Assembly: GCA_012798135.1 (NCBI GenBank)
Contig: JAAZNU010000046.1
Location: 62,001 to 126,000, forward strand
Length of the DNA stretch: 64,000 nt
Reading direction: 5' to 3'
Origin: Veillonellaceae bacterium
GTDB lineage: Bacteria; Bacillota_C; Negativicutes; UBA1444
Positions 24,628-34,100 of this stretch are shown one piece after another. The notes under the pieces are model-generated. The model ran no database searches and was not told the DNA's origin. It worked only from the letters and a program-made list of their open reading frames with translations. The position numbers were made by a program, and so were the translations under genes. Position 1 is the stretch's first letter; every line of letters starts with the position of its first letter.

Positions 24628-26757
24628 TTACACCGTGGCGTCTTCCAGTCCCGAGTCGGCGACAAACAGCACCGTGCCGGGGCTATGCATGGCCAAGTCG
24701 ATCATCTGGTCAAACTGCGGCGGCATGCCCAAAATTGTGACATCTCCATGGATCCGCCCCAGATGCTCGCAATAATCGCCGGTCAGCACCCGAACTCGCG
24801 TTGATACCGGCAAGCGCGCCTGTTCCACGAACAATTCCAATTCCCCGGTCGTCGCCGACACCTCCGCCGGGTCGTCAATGACGCGGAAAATCGTCAACGC
24901 GGCGTCCCAGTTTCGTGTCAACTGCAATGCGGTCAAAACCGCCAGATTCATGTTCGGGCTCCGGTGGCGCAACCACAGGTGCACCGTCTTTTCCTGTCCA
25001 AAGGCCAATTTGGGATGGATATATAAATATAGCAGGCCGATATTCAGCGGACGGATCATCTGGTGGATTCGCGCCATACGTTGCTGTTTTTCCGCTTCCC
25101 CGCTGATTGTGAACAAAATGGAGTTGGGCGGCAAAAAGGAATTCAGCAGGATTTGCAGCGCGGTATAGAGATGGGCTTCAAAAACATCCTCCCGTGAATG
25201 CACCACCATTTTCCGCATGAACAGCTTCTTGTCGCGCAGCGGTTTCAGTAATTCTTCATATTGCGCCGCCAGTTGGGCATCCCGCAGTTTCGACTGATGA
25301 AAGGACAAGAAATACAGCCGTCCCGAAGGAGACAGGAGATTGCCGACAAACCGGCTGATCCGCCGCAGGTCTTCCGGAGTTTCCGCCGGAGCCAGCACAG
25401 CCGGTTTCCAGACCCGCGGATGATACTGCAACGCCAACGTCTTTTGGGCCGCCCATTCCGTAATAGCGGTGAAAAATCCCCCGCGGACATCGCCCCAGGG
25501 AGCATCGATCTTGTTTTCCCGGCGCGCCAAAATGCTATAGATGAACAGCACCACCACGATCGTGGTCAGAGTAAACAACTTGTCGATCAACAGCATGGTC
25601 AGGATGCAGCCCACAAATCCCGCCAACGGAACCAGGATGGAAACCTGCAGGCGGGGGCGGAAACTGATGATGCCGCTGCCTTGCTCGATCAACACGACCA
25701 GGTTGATCACCCCGTAGGTCGTCAAGAAGAACATCGTCAGCAACTGGGCCAGCTGATCCAGATTGCCGGCCATCAGCACCGCCAGCGATAGCAGGGAAGA
25801 CACCAGCACCGCATTGCGGGGTTCGTTGTCGGCCGCCCGTTTGCCGAGAAACCGGGGAAACGGAACGAGCCGGTTGACCGCCAGCGCCGCCAAGGTCCGC
25901 GGCGCCCCCACCAGAGTCGACAGGGCCGACGACAGAGTCGCACCCAGTATCCCGGCTACCACGACCGGTTTCCAGGCGGAAAGTTCGAGAATGATCGAGG
26001 TATTGGTCAGCAAAGCGCTTTCCGGCGCCTGATGGGCAAACCAGTAGGCCATCGCAACATATACAACCAGACCGGTGGCAATAGCCGTCAAGGTGCCAAT
26101 AATAATGCTGCGGCGTGGTGTACGCAATTCTCCGGACATGCTGACGCCGGCCAGAATGCCGGTGACTGCCGGAAAAAAGATGGCGAAGGTTTCCCAGAAT
26201 CCGGCCTGAGTGTACGCGCCCCGCCACACCGGTTCGACGACCGACAGCGACGGTCCGGCAAAAAAGCTGACCAATGAGGCCGCAATGGCCGCCAATACGA
26301 AATATTGAACCCGAAAGGCCAACTGCGCGCTTTTCATTGACACTCCTGCCAGCACGACCCATGTGGCCAGGGCGACCAGCGTCGGGGAATGGGTCGGAAA
26401 AAAACTGAGCCACAACTCGACAAAACCGATGATATAGAACGCTACGGAGAAAGCCTGGGAAAAATAGAGCGGAATGCCGATGGCGCCGCCGATCTCGAAT
26501 CCCAGGGACCGTGAAATGATCGCATAGGCCCCGCCGGCGCCGATTTCGATATTGGAAACCATCGACGCCATCGACAGAGCCGTGCAAATGGTGATAGCAT
26601 GCGCCATAAAAATGATGGCCAACGTGTCGACAAAACCGGCGTTGCCGACAACCCAACCCAACCGCAGGTACATGACTACGCCGAGAATGGTCAGAACGGT
26701 CGGCGTAAACACGCCGTCAAATGTTCGCAACCCTTGCGGATTTACAACCTTGTTCAC
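24628..26757 (-). CDS. Cation-chloride-cotransporter-like amino acid/ion permease (SLC12 family)
   Basis: A 709-residue APC-superfamily permease: about twelve membrane segments in residues 20-440, then a roughly 270-residue soluble C-terminal domain, the plan of SLC12 Na-K-Cl cotransporters. The first helix region TPTVLTILGVVMYLRLGWVVG and NIEIGAGGAYAIISRSLG are close to SLC12 words, and the tail resembles the SLC12 cytoplasmic domain (universal-stress-like repeats). Bacterial members may move chloride with cations or amino acids. Start is GTG 26757 with AAAGGGG seven bases upstream. It faces the histidine-derived folate genes across a terminator and has no obvious partner. Confidence 0.87.
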   Translation of the reverse strand: MNKVVNPQGLRTFDGVFTPTVLTILGVVMYLRLGWVVGNAGFVDTLAIIFMAHAITICTALSMASMVSNIEIGAGGAYAIISRSLGFEIGGAIGIPLYFSQAFSVAFYIIGFVELWLSFFPTHSPTLVALATWVVLAGVSMKSAQLAFRVQYFVLAAIAASLVSFFAGPSLSVVEPVWRGAYTQAGFWETFAIFFPAVTGILAGVSMSGELRTPRRSIIIGTLTAIATGLVVYVAMAYWFAHQAPESALLTNTSIILELSAWKPVVVAGILGATLSSALSTLVGAPRTLAALAVNRLVPFPRFLGKRAADNEPRNAVLVSSLLSLAVLMAGNLDQLAQLLTMFFLTTYGVINLVVLIEQGSGIISFRPRLQVSILVPLAGFVGCILTMLLIDKLFTLTTIVVVLFIYSILARRENKIDAPWGDVRGGFFTAITEWAAQKTLALQYHPRVWKPAVLAPAETPEDLRRISRFVGNLLSPSGRLYFLSFHQSKLRDAQLAAQYEELLKPLRDKKLFMRKMVVHSREDVFEAHLYTALQILLNSFLPPNSILFTISGEAEKQQRMARIHQMIRPLNIGLLYLYIHPKLAFGQEKTVHLWLRHRSPNMNLAVLTALQLTRNWDAALTIFRVIDDPAEVSATTGELELFVEQARLPVSTRVRVLTGDYCEHLGRIHGDVTILGMPPQFDQMIDLAMHSPGTVLFVADSGLEDATV

Positions 26758-26813
26758 TCATATTCCCCTTTCGCCGCCGCTGCCGGAAGTATTCCGTCAG
26801 CCAGGGAATCGCC

Positions 26814-27305
26814 TCACTCTTCCAGCAGACAGAATCCGCCCTGGCACATTGCCAGCTCTACGTCGGGGTTCTGTTCCATCGGCAGGTTGATTCGCGTCAC
26901 CAGTTGCTGATCGGCGCGAACATAGCGGATTTCATGCACTACGACCCGAAACAGCACCAGCGACGTGGTATCCCGGTTCGGAAACTGCTTTTTCAGCTCC
27001 GGCAAATCCGCGTACATCATGTCCAGCAGCGAGCGGTACACCGGGTCGCCGGGGCGGGTTTCCTCCCGGACCCGGCCGGAAATCGTCAACACTTCGTCCT
27101 GCTTGCCGACCACGCACAACTCGACGCGCGGATTATTTTTCAGTTCCGCCACCTTCCGGGTGCTAAACGGACTAAACAGCCAGATTCGGCCATCCTGGTC
27201 CACATAGGCCCGCATGGGCCGGACCCGGGGGTGCTGGTTATCGTCAATGTTTCCCAAGTAGGCGGTTTCGGATTTCAGCAACTGGATTACTTCCTGCTCA
27301 TACAT
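26814..27305 (-). CDS. Pyridoxamine 5'-phosphate oxidase-related flavin-binding protein
   Basis: A 163-residue split-barrel protein of the PNPOx-like FMN/heme-binding superfamily. The typical N-terminal pattern is present: helix, AYLGNIDDNQHPRVRPM, DQDGRIWLFSP, STRKVAELKNNPRVELC. Such stand-alone proteins bind flavin, F420 or heme and often act as reductases of unknown substrate; PNP oxidase activity itself is not implied, because the C-terminal PLP-binding part is absent. Start ATG 27305 follows GGAGG. The next upstream gene is the patatin. Confidence 0.85.
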   Translation of the reverse strand: MYEQEVIQLLKSETAYLGNIDDNQHPRVRPMRAYVDQDGRIWLFSPFSTRKVAELKNNPRVELCVVGKQDEVLTISGRVREETRPGDPVYRSLLDMMYADLPELKKQFPNRDTTSLVLFRVVVHEIRYVRADQQLVTRINLPMEQNPDVELAMCQGGFCLLEE

Positions 27306-27365
27306 GAATCAGCACCTCCAAATTTTTCTCGAATTTTGTTCTCCGTCATCTCCGTTGTCCTTCAT

Positions 27366-28289
27366 TCACTGCTTGAAAAAGGCCTCAATTTGTGGCGCAA
27401 ATCGGGCATACTCGGCATTCGCCTGCTGCATCAATGCCTTGACTGCCGTGCAATCATCCAGTTCCGTTTCCTGTTCCGTATCAAAATCGATCCGCAAAAT
27501 TTGTTCAGGTTGCAGGAGTTGGTTGAGATAATGCAAGGTAGCATTTGCATGCAGCGCTACCAGCATCTCGATCAACTTGCCGCCTTCCCATCCCGTTACA
27601 ACACCCCAGCGCTTTTTGTCCTCAACTTCATAATACCACCGGGCCCGGCCAGTCCCCATGGTCAGTAGTCTCAAATCAGCCAACTCGGCATTCAGCGTCC
27701 GCCTAGCTTCCAGAACGGCCAACAATGCCGGATTATACGCCCACAAGCCCCCATCTGAAATCAACGCGTCACCTACCTTTATTGGACAAAAGAAGATCGG
27801 GGATGCGCAAGATGCCAGAACCGCCCGGCAAACCGGCACATCCAGATCCGGGTTGGGCTCCGTTGAACATCCGGACTTGAAAACATGCACCTCACCACGT
27901 CCAATATCGGTTACGGGCAATAGCAGCGGGACGGATACCTCGCCCATTCTCCTGTCGCCGAAATAACGATGAAGGATTTCTTGAAGCAGGTCCGACTTGT
28001 AAATGCTATGAATGCAGGATTGGGCAAATTTGGTCGGCAGGAAGGACATCCGAGGCGTAAAAATCGCCTCGACGTGTTCGCGATACAGCTGTTCCACAAT
28101 TTCCGGCCGAAAACCGCAGGCAATCGCCGCCGCAATAATAGACCCCGTGCTGGTACCGGCAATCATATCAAATTGTTTGTGCAGGCATATATTTTGACTG
28201 GTTTCGATACAGTGCAGAATATGGGTCGGGATAATTCCCCGAATTCCACCGCCGTCGACACATAAAATCCGGATTACTCGTCCCACCAC
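27366..28289 (-). CDS. Patatin-like phospholipase
   Basis: A 307-residue patatin-domain lipid acyl hydrolase. All three signatures are present: oxyanion hole DGGGIRG at 12-18, nucleophile elbow GTSTGS with Ser47, and DGG with Asp179. There is no signal peptide. The start is GTG 28289, preceded by AAAGGAG at six bases, which gives the family-typical beginning RVIRILCVDGGG; an ATG 13 codons earlier has no ribosome site. Some patatins act in phage-defence systems (CapV-like), but no cyclase gene is next door, so I favour a housekeeping or unknown lipase. Confidence 0.9.
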   Translation of the reverse strand: MVGRVIRILCVDGGGIRGIIPTHILHCIETSQNICLHKQFDMIAGTSTGSIIAAAIACGFRPEIVEQLYREHVEAIFTPRMSFLPTKFAQSCIHSIYKSDLLQEILHRYFGDRRMGEVSVPLLLPVTDIGRGEVHVFKSGCSTEPNPDLDVPVCRAVLASCASPIFFCPIKVGDALISDGGLWAYNPALLAVLEARRTLNAELADLRLLTMGTGRARWYYEVEDKKRWGVVTGWEGGKLIEMLVALHANATLHYLNQLLQPEQILRIDFDTEQETELDDCTAVKALMQQANAEYARFAPQIEAFFKQ

Positions 28290-28355
28290 ATCAAACTCCT
28301 TTGCACTGGAAATTCCAAACCTGTTCATAAGCGCGCCTGTTTCACTAGTTGTGTA

Positions 28356-29045
28356 TCACGCCGAATGCAACTTGGTCAAAAATTCCGTTGCGGACGGCAA
28401 TTGTTCCGTCACCCACCACGGCTCATGTCGCGCCAGTTCCGCCTCGCTGAAAGTCCCTGTGGCAACGCCGATCGTATAGGCGCCGATTTGTTTGCCGCAA
28501 CGCACGTCATGCGGCGTATCGCCGATCACAAAATATCGCGTCGAAACCGCCACCGTCGTCATCGCCTGCACCAACCCCAGAGCTCGCGACGCTATGTCAT
28601 CGCGGGTCGGTGAATTCTCGCAAAACGCACTGCGCTCAAAGTCAAAGAAATCTTCCAGCCCAAATTTTTGCATTTTCAATCGGGCGCCCCGGCGGCTGTT
28701 CCCTGTCAATAGGAGAGAATACACCCCGCTGGCGCGCAGTGACTCCAAAATTTCGCGGACCGACGGCAAAACTTTCCCTTCCTGCTGCGCCAAATATTCC
28801 GGCAACAATTCTTCGTACCGGGCTGTCAGCGCCGTGATTTCCCCATGCTCGGCATCCCGCCCCGTCATTGCGGTAATAATCTGACCGGCAATCGAATAGT
28901 CGGTCATGCCGGCTGCCTGTATTTTCTGCAGGTCCAGCTTTCCATAGCCCTGTTCGGCAATAGCTGCCTGAAACGCGAAGAGTCCAGCTTTTCCCGTTCG
29001 GATCAGCGTGCCGTCAATATCCCAAAATACTATATCCAAACTCAT
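28356..29045 (-). CDS. HAD-family phosphatase (phosphoglycolate phosphatase-like)
   Basis: A 229-residue haloacid dehalogenase hydrolase. Motif I is FWDIDGTLIRTG near the start (nucleophile Asp and acid Asp), motif II LLTGNSRRG in the middle, motif III Lys upstream of motif IV FVIGDTPHDVRCG. A cap domain of about 60 residues follows motif I, as in Gph/PpaX-type phosphatases. The substrate is not predictable. The start ATG 29045 has a weak ribosome site. Neighbours (patatin downstream, PC4 protein upstream across a terminator) do not explain its role. Confidence 0.88.
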   Translation of the reverse strand: MSLDIVFWDIDGTLIRTGKAGLFAFQAAIAEQGYGKLDLQKIQAAGMTDYSIAGQIITAMTGRDAEHGEITALTARYEELLPEYLAQQEGKVLPSVREILESLRASGVYSLLLTGNSRRGARLKMQKFGLEDFFDFERSAFCENSPTRDDIASRALGLVQAMTTVAVSTRYFVIGDTPHDVRCGKQIGAYTIGVATGTFSEAELARHEPWWVTEQLPSATEFLTKLHSA

Positions 29046-29118
29046 TATCCCGCTTTCTTTGCTGATAGTTTGCCTTTATTATTTAAGATACCACAAAATA
29101 ACGCAAGTTTCCTGCCTC

Positions 29119-29160
29119 AAAAACAAACAGGAAGCCCCTATGGACTTCCTGTTTGTTTTT
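29119..29160. terminator. Bidirectional intrinsic terminator
   Basis: An 11-bp perfect stem (29124-29134 with 29145-29155), flanked by A-rich and T-rich runs (TTTT after the stem on each strand), lies between the PC4-like gene and the HAD gene. On the minus strand it would stop the PC4-like transcript. Confidence 0.8.
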
Positions 29161-29197
29161 TGGGGAAATGAAGCCGATTTGAACAGAATTCAGGTCC

Positions 29198-29443
29198 TCA
29201 ATGTTGCGGGAACAATTTGTCCGGGTCGGCCAACAGTTCGCGAAGAATGGATGTTTCTTCCGCGTTGAGGGTCACGCCCCGCGTCATCTTCGCATGATTC
29301 TCATCCCATTCCCGAATGTCGAGCTTGACGGGTCGGTCATTCCAACTGACCATATTGACCTCCTTTTTCCAGCCTTTTCCCCCTTCGGCCAATACGCCAA
29401 GATGGCGCTCGATCGAGAAATGGAAATCCCTGTTGTCTTCCAC
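29198..29443 (-). CDS. PC4/YdbC-type ssDNA-binding protein
   Basis: An 81-residue protein resembling Bacillus YdbC, the bacterial version of transcription coactivator PC4. The matching words are HLGVL, GWKKEVNMVSWNDRPVKLDI and KMTRGVTLNAEE. PC4-type proteins bind single-stranded DNA through a beta-sheet dimer. I choose GTG 29443 with GGAAG upstream because it begins just before the conserved domain; longer reading with an earlier start adds residues unlike the family. It is a single-gene unit ending at a terminator. Confidence 0.82.
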   Translation of the reverse strand: MEDNRDFHFSIERHLGVLAEGGKGWKKEVNMVSWNDRPVKLDIREWDENHAKMTRGVTLNAEETSILRELLADPDKLFPQH

Positions 29444-29511
29444 TGAGGTCGCTTCCCTTCGTTGCGGTCGATGCCGCATATATACGCCACAAAGCAACGT
29501 GACGCAAGATC

Positions 29512-30771
29512 CTAAATCAAATCCGTATCATGTACGATCCGCCCGTGCTTCACAACAGTTCCCACGCAGTTGACCCCGGCATGATACGGCAGATACAAAT
29601 GCGACGGATGCGACAAGACAATGAAGTCCGCCTGTTTGCCGACTTCCAGGCTGCCGATCCGGTCGGCCCGACCGATGGCCGCCGCCGCGTTGATCGTCAG
29701 GGCCGTCACGATTTCGGCGGGAGTCATCTGCATATACAGCGCCGCCAGTGCGATAACCAGCGGAATCGATTCGCTGAAACAGCTGCCGGGATTAAAATCC
29801 GTCGCCAACGCCACCGGCACACCGGCGTCGATCATGGTCCGGGCCCGGGCATAAGGTTCGCGCAGGCAAAACGCGGTAGCCGGCAACAGTACGGCGATCA
29901 CCCCGGCTTCCGCCATCCGGCGGATTCCTTCATCCGATGCGTGCAATAAATGTTCGGCGGAGACCGCGCCCACCTCGGCGGCCAGTTCCGCTCCGCCGAA
30001 GGAAACGATTTCGTCGGCATGAACTTTGGCCTTTAGCCCGAGTTTTTGAGCCTCCCTCAGCAATCGCCGGGATTGGTCGACGCTAAATACGCCTTTTTCG
30101 CAAAACACATCGCAAAACTCAGCCAACCTGTCGGCCGCAATTTGGGGCAATACTTCGTGCAGCAAGTAATCCACATACTCGTCGGTCCGTCCTTTGTATT
30201 CCGGCGGCACCGCATGCGCCCCCATGAAGGTCGGCGCCACTTCCACGATATGCTCCCGATTGAGCTGCGCCATAACCGCCAGTTGCTTGCATTCCGTCGC
30301 CGCGTCCAGCCCGTAGCCGCTCTTTCCTTCCACCGTCGTCACGCCGAACGACAACATGGAACTCAGCCGCTGCCAGCCAATGGCCGCAAGTTCTTCGTGC
30401 GAAACCTGGCGCGTGGCCCGTACCGTGTTGACGATCCCGCCGCCCCGCTCCATAATCTGCATGTAGGTATCGCCGCGCAGCCGCCAGGAAAACTCCTCTT
30501 CCCGGTGACCGGCAAACAGAAAATGCGTGTGCGGGTCGACAAATCCCGGCAATACGCAGCGACCGGCGGCGTCGACCACTTCGGCGTCCGACGCATCCAG
30601 ACCAGCCAACACTTCCGCCGTAGTTCCCACCCGGCGGATAATGCCGTCCTCGACCCACAACGCGCCATCCGCGACAATGCCGAGTTCCGACATCGCCGAG
30701 CCGGTTTTGGGACCGATCCCTCGACAAGTGACCAACTCGGCTGCATTCTTGAGCAATAATTTTCGGGTCAT
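29512..30771 (-). CDS. hutI: Imidazolonepropionase
   Basis: HutI hydrolyses imidazolonepropionate to formiminoglutamate in histidine catabolism. The 419-residue amidohydrolase shows VLPGFVDPHTHFLFAGHRE (metal HxH), KSGYGLD, LKAKVHADEIVSFGGAELAAEVGAVSAEH with the later His ligands and ALATDFNPGSC with the metal Asp. The ATG 30771 is five bases after the livF stop, and its ribosome site GGGAGG is formed by the last livF codons, so it is translationally coupled to the liv transporter. That coupling suggests the transporter brings in histidine or an intermediate. Confidence 0.95.
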   Translation of the reverse strand: MTRKLLLKNAAELVTCRGIGPKTGSAMSELGIVADGALWVEDGIIRRVGTTAEVLAGLDASDAEVVDAAGRCVLPGFVDPHTHFLFAGHREEEFSWRLRGDTYMQIMERGGGIVNTVRATRQVSHEELAAIGWQRLSSMLSFGVTTVEGKSGYGLDAATECKQLAVMAQLNREHIVEVAPTFMGAHAVPPEYKGRTDEYVDYLLHEVLPQIAADRLAEFCDVFCEKGVFSVDQSRRLLREAQKLGLKAKVHADEIVSFGGAELAAEVGAVSAEHLLHASDEGIRRMAEAGVIAVLLPATAFCLREPYARARTMIDAGVPVALATDFNPGSCFSESIPLVIALAALYMQMTPAEIVTALTINAAAAIGRADRIGSLEVGKQADFIVLSHPSHLYLPYHAGVNCVGTVVKHGRIVHDTDLI

Positions 30772-30776
30772 CCGCT

Positions 30777-31481
30777 TCAACCTCCCAGATAGGCTCGTTT
30801 CACGGCTTCATCATTCTGCAGGTCCCTCGCCGAACCGGCAAGGACAATATGGCCGGTTTCCAGTACATAGCCGCGGCCGGCGGCTCCCAATGCCTTGCGG
30901 GCGTTTTGCTCCACCAGCAGGATGGTGGTGCCCTGCTCGTTCAGCTGTTTCATGACTTCAAAACAACGATTCACCAGAATCGGCATCAGACCCATGGAGA
31001 TTTCATCGACCAGCAGCAGTTCGGGGTCCCGCATCAGCGCCCGGCCGATCGCCAGCATCTGCTGTTCACCGCCGGACATCGTCCGCGCCGCTTGATTTAG
31101 GCGTTCCCCGAGCCGGGGAAAAACCGTCATCACTTTTTCCAGCCGGCGCGGCAACTCGGCCGGCGGCTCGTTCCAGCCGCCGATCTTCAGATTTTCTGCC
31201 ACGGTCAGTTCGCCGAATACCCGGCGGCCTTCCGGCACATAGGCGATCTTCAGGCCGACCCGGTCCCATGCCCTGGCGGAACCGAGCTCTTTCCCCTTGA
31301 ACAGGAGCGTTCCCGACGACACCGGAACCAGACCCATGATGACTTTCATCAGGGTGCTTTTCCCGGCGCCGTTGGCGCCGATAATCGTTACGAATTCGCC
31401 TTGCTTCACGTCGAGAGAAATATCGTAGAGAACCTGGGAATGGCCATAATGTGCGTTGATATTGCGTAGCTCGAGCATCAT
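30777..31481 (-). CDS. livF: Branched-chain amino acid-type ABC transporter ATPase LivF
   Basis: A 234-residue ATPase, the usual LivF length: Walker A GANGAGKST, TMSGGEQQMLAIGRALM signature and LLLVDEISMGL. Two adjacent ATG codons (31481 and 31478) follow GAGGAGG; the first overlaps the LivG stop in ATGA fashion. It would partner with LivG on LivH/LivM. A longer frame upstream is only a shadow of LivG. The substrate set by LivK may be a polar or aromatic amino acid rather than leucine, given the coupled hutI gene. Confidence 0.93.
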   Translation of the reverse strand: MMLELRNINAHYGHSQVLYDISLDVKQGEFVTIIGANGAGKSTLMKVIMGLVPVSSGTLLFKGKELGSARAWDRVGLKIAYVPEGRRVFGELTVAENLKIGGWNEPPAELPRRLEKVMTVFPRLGERLNQAARTMSGGEQQMLAIGRALMRDPELLLVDEISMGLMPILVNRCFEVMKQLNEQGTTILLVEQNARKALGAAGRGYVLETGHIVLAGSARDLQNDEAVKRAYLGG

Positions 31482-32245
31482 CCGGCCTCCTCGGCTTCGC
31501 CCAGATAGGCGTCGATCACCACGGGATTGCTTTGCACTTCCTGCGGGGTTCCTTCGGCGATTTTCACGCCGTAAGACAGGACAGTCATCCGGTCGCACAG
31601 CGCCGTAGCCACGGCCATGTTGTGCTCGACCAGCATGATGGTGGTTCCCAGATTCTTGAGTTTGCCCACCAGTTCCATAAAATCCACCGTCGCATCTTTG
31701 GACAGTCCGGCGCACGGTTCGTCGAGCATCAGCAGGATCGGCTCCAAGGCCAGGGCCCGGGCAATCTCCAACCGCCGCATATACCCCAGGCTTAGGTCGC
31801 CCGCCTTCTGCTTGGCAAAAGCGGCGATATCGACTCGTTCCAGGCAGGTCATCGCCTCTTCCCGATTGCGCTTCGTGTGGCTGCGGCCCAGGCTGGACCA
31901 AAGGCCGGGAGCGCGACGCAACGCAAAGGCTGCCAACAGATTGTCCTCCACGGTCATATCCTTGAACACCCGGGTAATCTGAAACGTCCGGGCGATTCCT
32001 TTCCGGGCCACCGCATGGGCCGGCAGGCCCTGGATCTCTTCGTCGTTCAGCAATATTTTTCCCGCCGTCGGCGTATAGGCGCCGCAGACCATGTTGAAAA
32101 AAGTCGTTTTACCGGCGCCGTTCGGGCCGATCAGGCCCATGGTTTCGCCGCGCTTCACACTCAGGTCGACATTGTCCACCGCTTTGAGGCCGCCGAAATA
32201 TTTCTTCAACCCGATAATTTTCAATAATTCCTGTTCAGCCGGCAT
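31478..32245 (-). CDS. livG: Branched-chain amino acid-type ABC transporter ATPase LivG
   Basis: A 255-residue ATPase with GPNGAGKTTFFNMVCG, the LivG-typical long insert ARTFQITRVFKDMTVEDNLL, DLSLGYMRRLEIARALA signature and LLMLDEPCAGLS. Start ATG 32245 follows GAGGAGGG. It overlaps the end of livM by eleven bases. Standard energy-coupling subunit; no oddities. Confidence 0.94.
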   Translation of the reverse strand: MPAEQELLKIIGLKKYFGGLKAVDNVDLSVKRGETMGLIGPNGAGKTTFFNMVCGAYTPTAGKILLNDEEIQGLPAHAVARKGIARTFQITRVFKDMTVEDNLLAAFALRRAPGLWSSLGRSHTKRNREEAMTCLERVDIAAFAKQKAGDLSLGYMRRLEIARALALEPILLMLDEPCAGLSKDATVDFMELVGKLKNLGTTIMLVEHNMAVATALCDRMTVLSYGVKIAEGTPQEVQSNPVVIDAYLGEAEEAG

Positions 32246-33128
32246 TGGATTTTCCCTCCTCTCGGCGATCCCGAAGCTTGGCCCAGAGCCGCTGCAGAAA
32301 GCTGTCGTCGCCGACCAGTCCCTGCGGTTGAAAGCGCATCATCAGCACCAGCAGTCCGCCATAGACCAGCATCCGGTAGTCCGACACGAACCGGAATACT
32401 TCCGGCGCCAGCGTCAGGATGAGCGCGCCGATCAACGGCCCGGTCACCGATCCCAGACCGCCCAGTACCGCCATCGACAATACGCCGATCGAAACGGGAA
32501 AGGCGAAATCCGTCGACGAGATAAAGCCCATGAAATGGGCGTAGACGCTGCCGGTCATGCCCGCGATAAAAGTTCCGATGGTGAACGCGAACACCTTGTA
32601 GTGATCCGCGTTATAGCCCAGGGAAGCGGCCGCCTCCTCGTCGTTGCGTACGCCGCCGAGGGCCAGGCCCAGCCAGGAGTTCGGCAGATGCCGCATAAAC
32701 AAATAAACCAGCGCATTCAAAAGGATCAGCAGCCCCAAAATCTCCGTATTGCCGAACCGCACGCCCAGAAATTCCGGCTTGGGCACAGCCAGGCCCAGGG
32801 ATGCGCCAAACAACTGCACATATTGAAAAATCGCGACCACCACGAAATTGATGCCGATCGTGGTCACCGCCAAAAAGTCTTCCCGCACCCGCACACTGAA
32901 CAGCCCCAGCAACACCCCGACCAAAGCCGCCATCGCTCCGGCGGCCGGCAAGGCCAGGAAAAACGGCCACCCCGCCTTGGCGGTCAACAGGGCGGAGGTG
33001 TAGGCGCCGATCCCGTAAAAAGCGGCATGGCCGAGCGTGGGCTGACCGGCGAAGCCGGTGATGATATTCAGACTCATGGCCAGCAGCATGGCCAGGCCGA
33101 CATTGATTGCCACTACCTGCTCGTACAT
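32235..33128 (-). CDS. livM: Branched-chain amino acid-type ABC permease LivM
   Basis: A 297-residue permease with about eight membrane segments. The LivM/LivH motif NIITGFAGQPTLGHAAFYGIG is near the N-terminus and GGLGSVTGPLIGALIL near the C-terminus. The soluble tail ends in a basic stretch KLRDRREEGKS. It is ten bases after livH and overlaps livG. LivM normally pairs with LivH to form the translocation channel. Confidence 0.94.
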   Translation of the reverse strand: MYEQVVAINVGLAMLLAMSLNIITGFAGQPTLGHAAFYGIGAYTSALLTAKAGWPFFLALPAAGAMAALVGVLLGLFSVRVREDFLAVTTIGINFVVVAIFQYVQLFGASLGLAVPKPEFLGVRFGNTEILGLLILLNALVYLFMRHLPNSWLGLALGGVRNDEEAAASLGYNADHYKVFAFTIGTFIAGMTGSVYAHFMGFISSTDFAFPVSIGVLSMAVLGGLGSVTGPLIGALILTLAPEVFRFVSDYRMLVYGGLLVLMMRFQPQGLVGDDSFLQRLWAKLRDRREEGKSNAG

Positions 33129-33138
33129 AGGCTCCCCC

Positions 33139-34011
33139 TCACGAAACCCGGCGGCGGCCCAGAAGGCCCTGCGGACGCCAGAGTAAAATCAGGATCAGCA
33201 CGACAAAGGCGATGGCATCGCGCGGCAAAAAGAAACCCACGTAGCCGCCGATCAAAGTCTCGGCCATACCGATCACCAGTGCGGCCAGCACCGTACCCAG
33301 TGGATTTCCCAATCCGCCGAGAACGATCACCGCCAACATTTTATAAGCCGGCACATCGCCCATCATCGGATAGATCGAGTTGTAGAGAATGCCGACCAGG
33401 ATACCGGCCACGGCCGCAAACCCATAACCCAGAATAAAATTGAAGGCCACCACCCGGTTGGTGTTAATCCCCATGGCCTTGGCCGTTTCCAGATCCTGTG
33501 CGGTCGCGCGCCAAGCCAGCCCGATGGCGGAACGGTTCAGCAGATACCAGAGAACGAGCAGCAAAATAGCAGTCGCCCCCAGAATCAGGAACCAGGTTCC
33601 GTTCAACGTCAGCCCCATTTCAGGAATTCTGACCGACGGCAACATGGCGCCGAAATTCAGTTCCCGCGCCTGCGGCCCCCCCACCAGACGCAAAAAGTCC
33701 TGGAGGAAGATAAACAAACCGATCCCCGCAATCAAAGCCACATTGGGCGATTTGTCCATCAGCGGGGTGTACAGAAATTTCTGCACAATAAAGCCAAACA
33801 CCGCTGTCAGGGCAACCCCCATGATGACGGCCACGAGCGGATTGCCGGTCTGAAGCAGGAAAAAGAAGGAGATATAAGCGCCGAGAGCATACGCGCCGGC
33901 GTTGGATATATCCAGAATACGCATGATTCCGTACACCAACGTGGCGCCCATCGCCGTCAGGGCGTACACGCTGCCGACCACGATGCCGTTGACGATCTGC
34001 TGAAAAAACAT
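33139..34011 (-). CDS. livH: Branched-chain amino acid-type ABC permease LivH
   Basis: A 290-residue membrane protein with about eight helices. The N-terminus FFQQIVNGIVVGSVYALTAM is the LivH hallmark, and GGLGNPLGTVLAALVIG is the conserved ATPase-contact region. I start it at ATG 34011 with AGGAGGGG four bases upstream rather than 60 bases earlier. It follows livK across a hairpin that probably limits read-through, which is typical when the binding protein is needed in excess. Confidence 0.94.
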   Translation of the reverse strand: MFFQQIVNGIVVGSVYALTAMGATLVYGIMRILDISNAGAYALGAYISFFFLLQTGNPLVAVIMGVALTAVFGFIVQKFLYTPLMDKSPNVALIAGIGLFIFLQDFLRLVGGPQARELNFGAMLPSVRIPEMGLTLNGTWFLILGATAILLLVLWYLLNRSAIGLAWRATAQDLETAKAMGINTNRVVAFNFILGYGFAAVAGILVGILYNSIYPMMGDVPAYKMLAVIVLGGLGNPLGTVLAALVIGMAETLIGGYVGFFLPRDAIAFVVLILILLWRPQGLLGRRRVS

Positions 34012-34033
34012 GAAACCCCTCCTGCCGTCATGG

Positions 34034-34091
34034 CAAAAAGAATACGGAAGGGCCGGCTGCGCCACTGGCAACCGGCGCCTTCCGCGCAGAC
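34034..34091 (-). terminator. Attenuating terminator between livK and livH
   Basis: On the minus strand a GC-rich imperfect stem (CGGAAGGCGCCGG paired with the CCGGC..CTTCCG arm around 34045-34057) is followed by TATTCTTTTT. It sits in the livK-livH gap and should give livK a higher transcript level than the downstream genes. Confidence 0.65.
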
Positions 34092-34100
34092 ACCTTCGTC

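Noticed and set aside
27366..28289. Patatin as a CBASS phage-defence effector
   Set aside because: No nucleotide cyclase or defence genes are adjacent; neighbours are a HAD phosphatase and a PNPOx-like protein.
32091..33437. 448-codon plus-strand frame opposite livG and livM
   Set aside because: Antisense to strongly conserved ABC transporter genes; rich in Gln, Arg and His as expected of a shadow.
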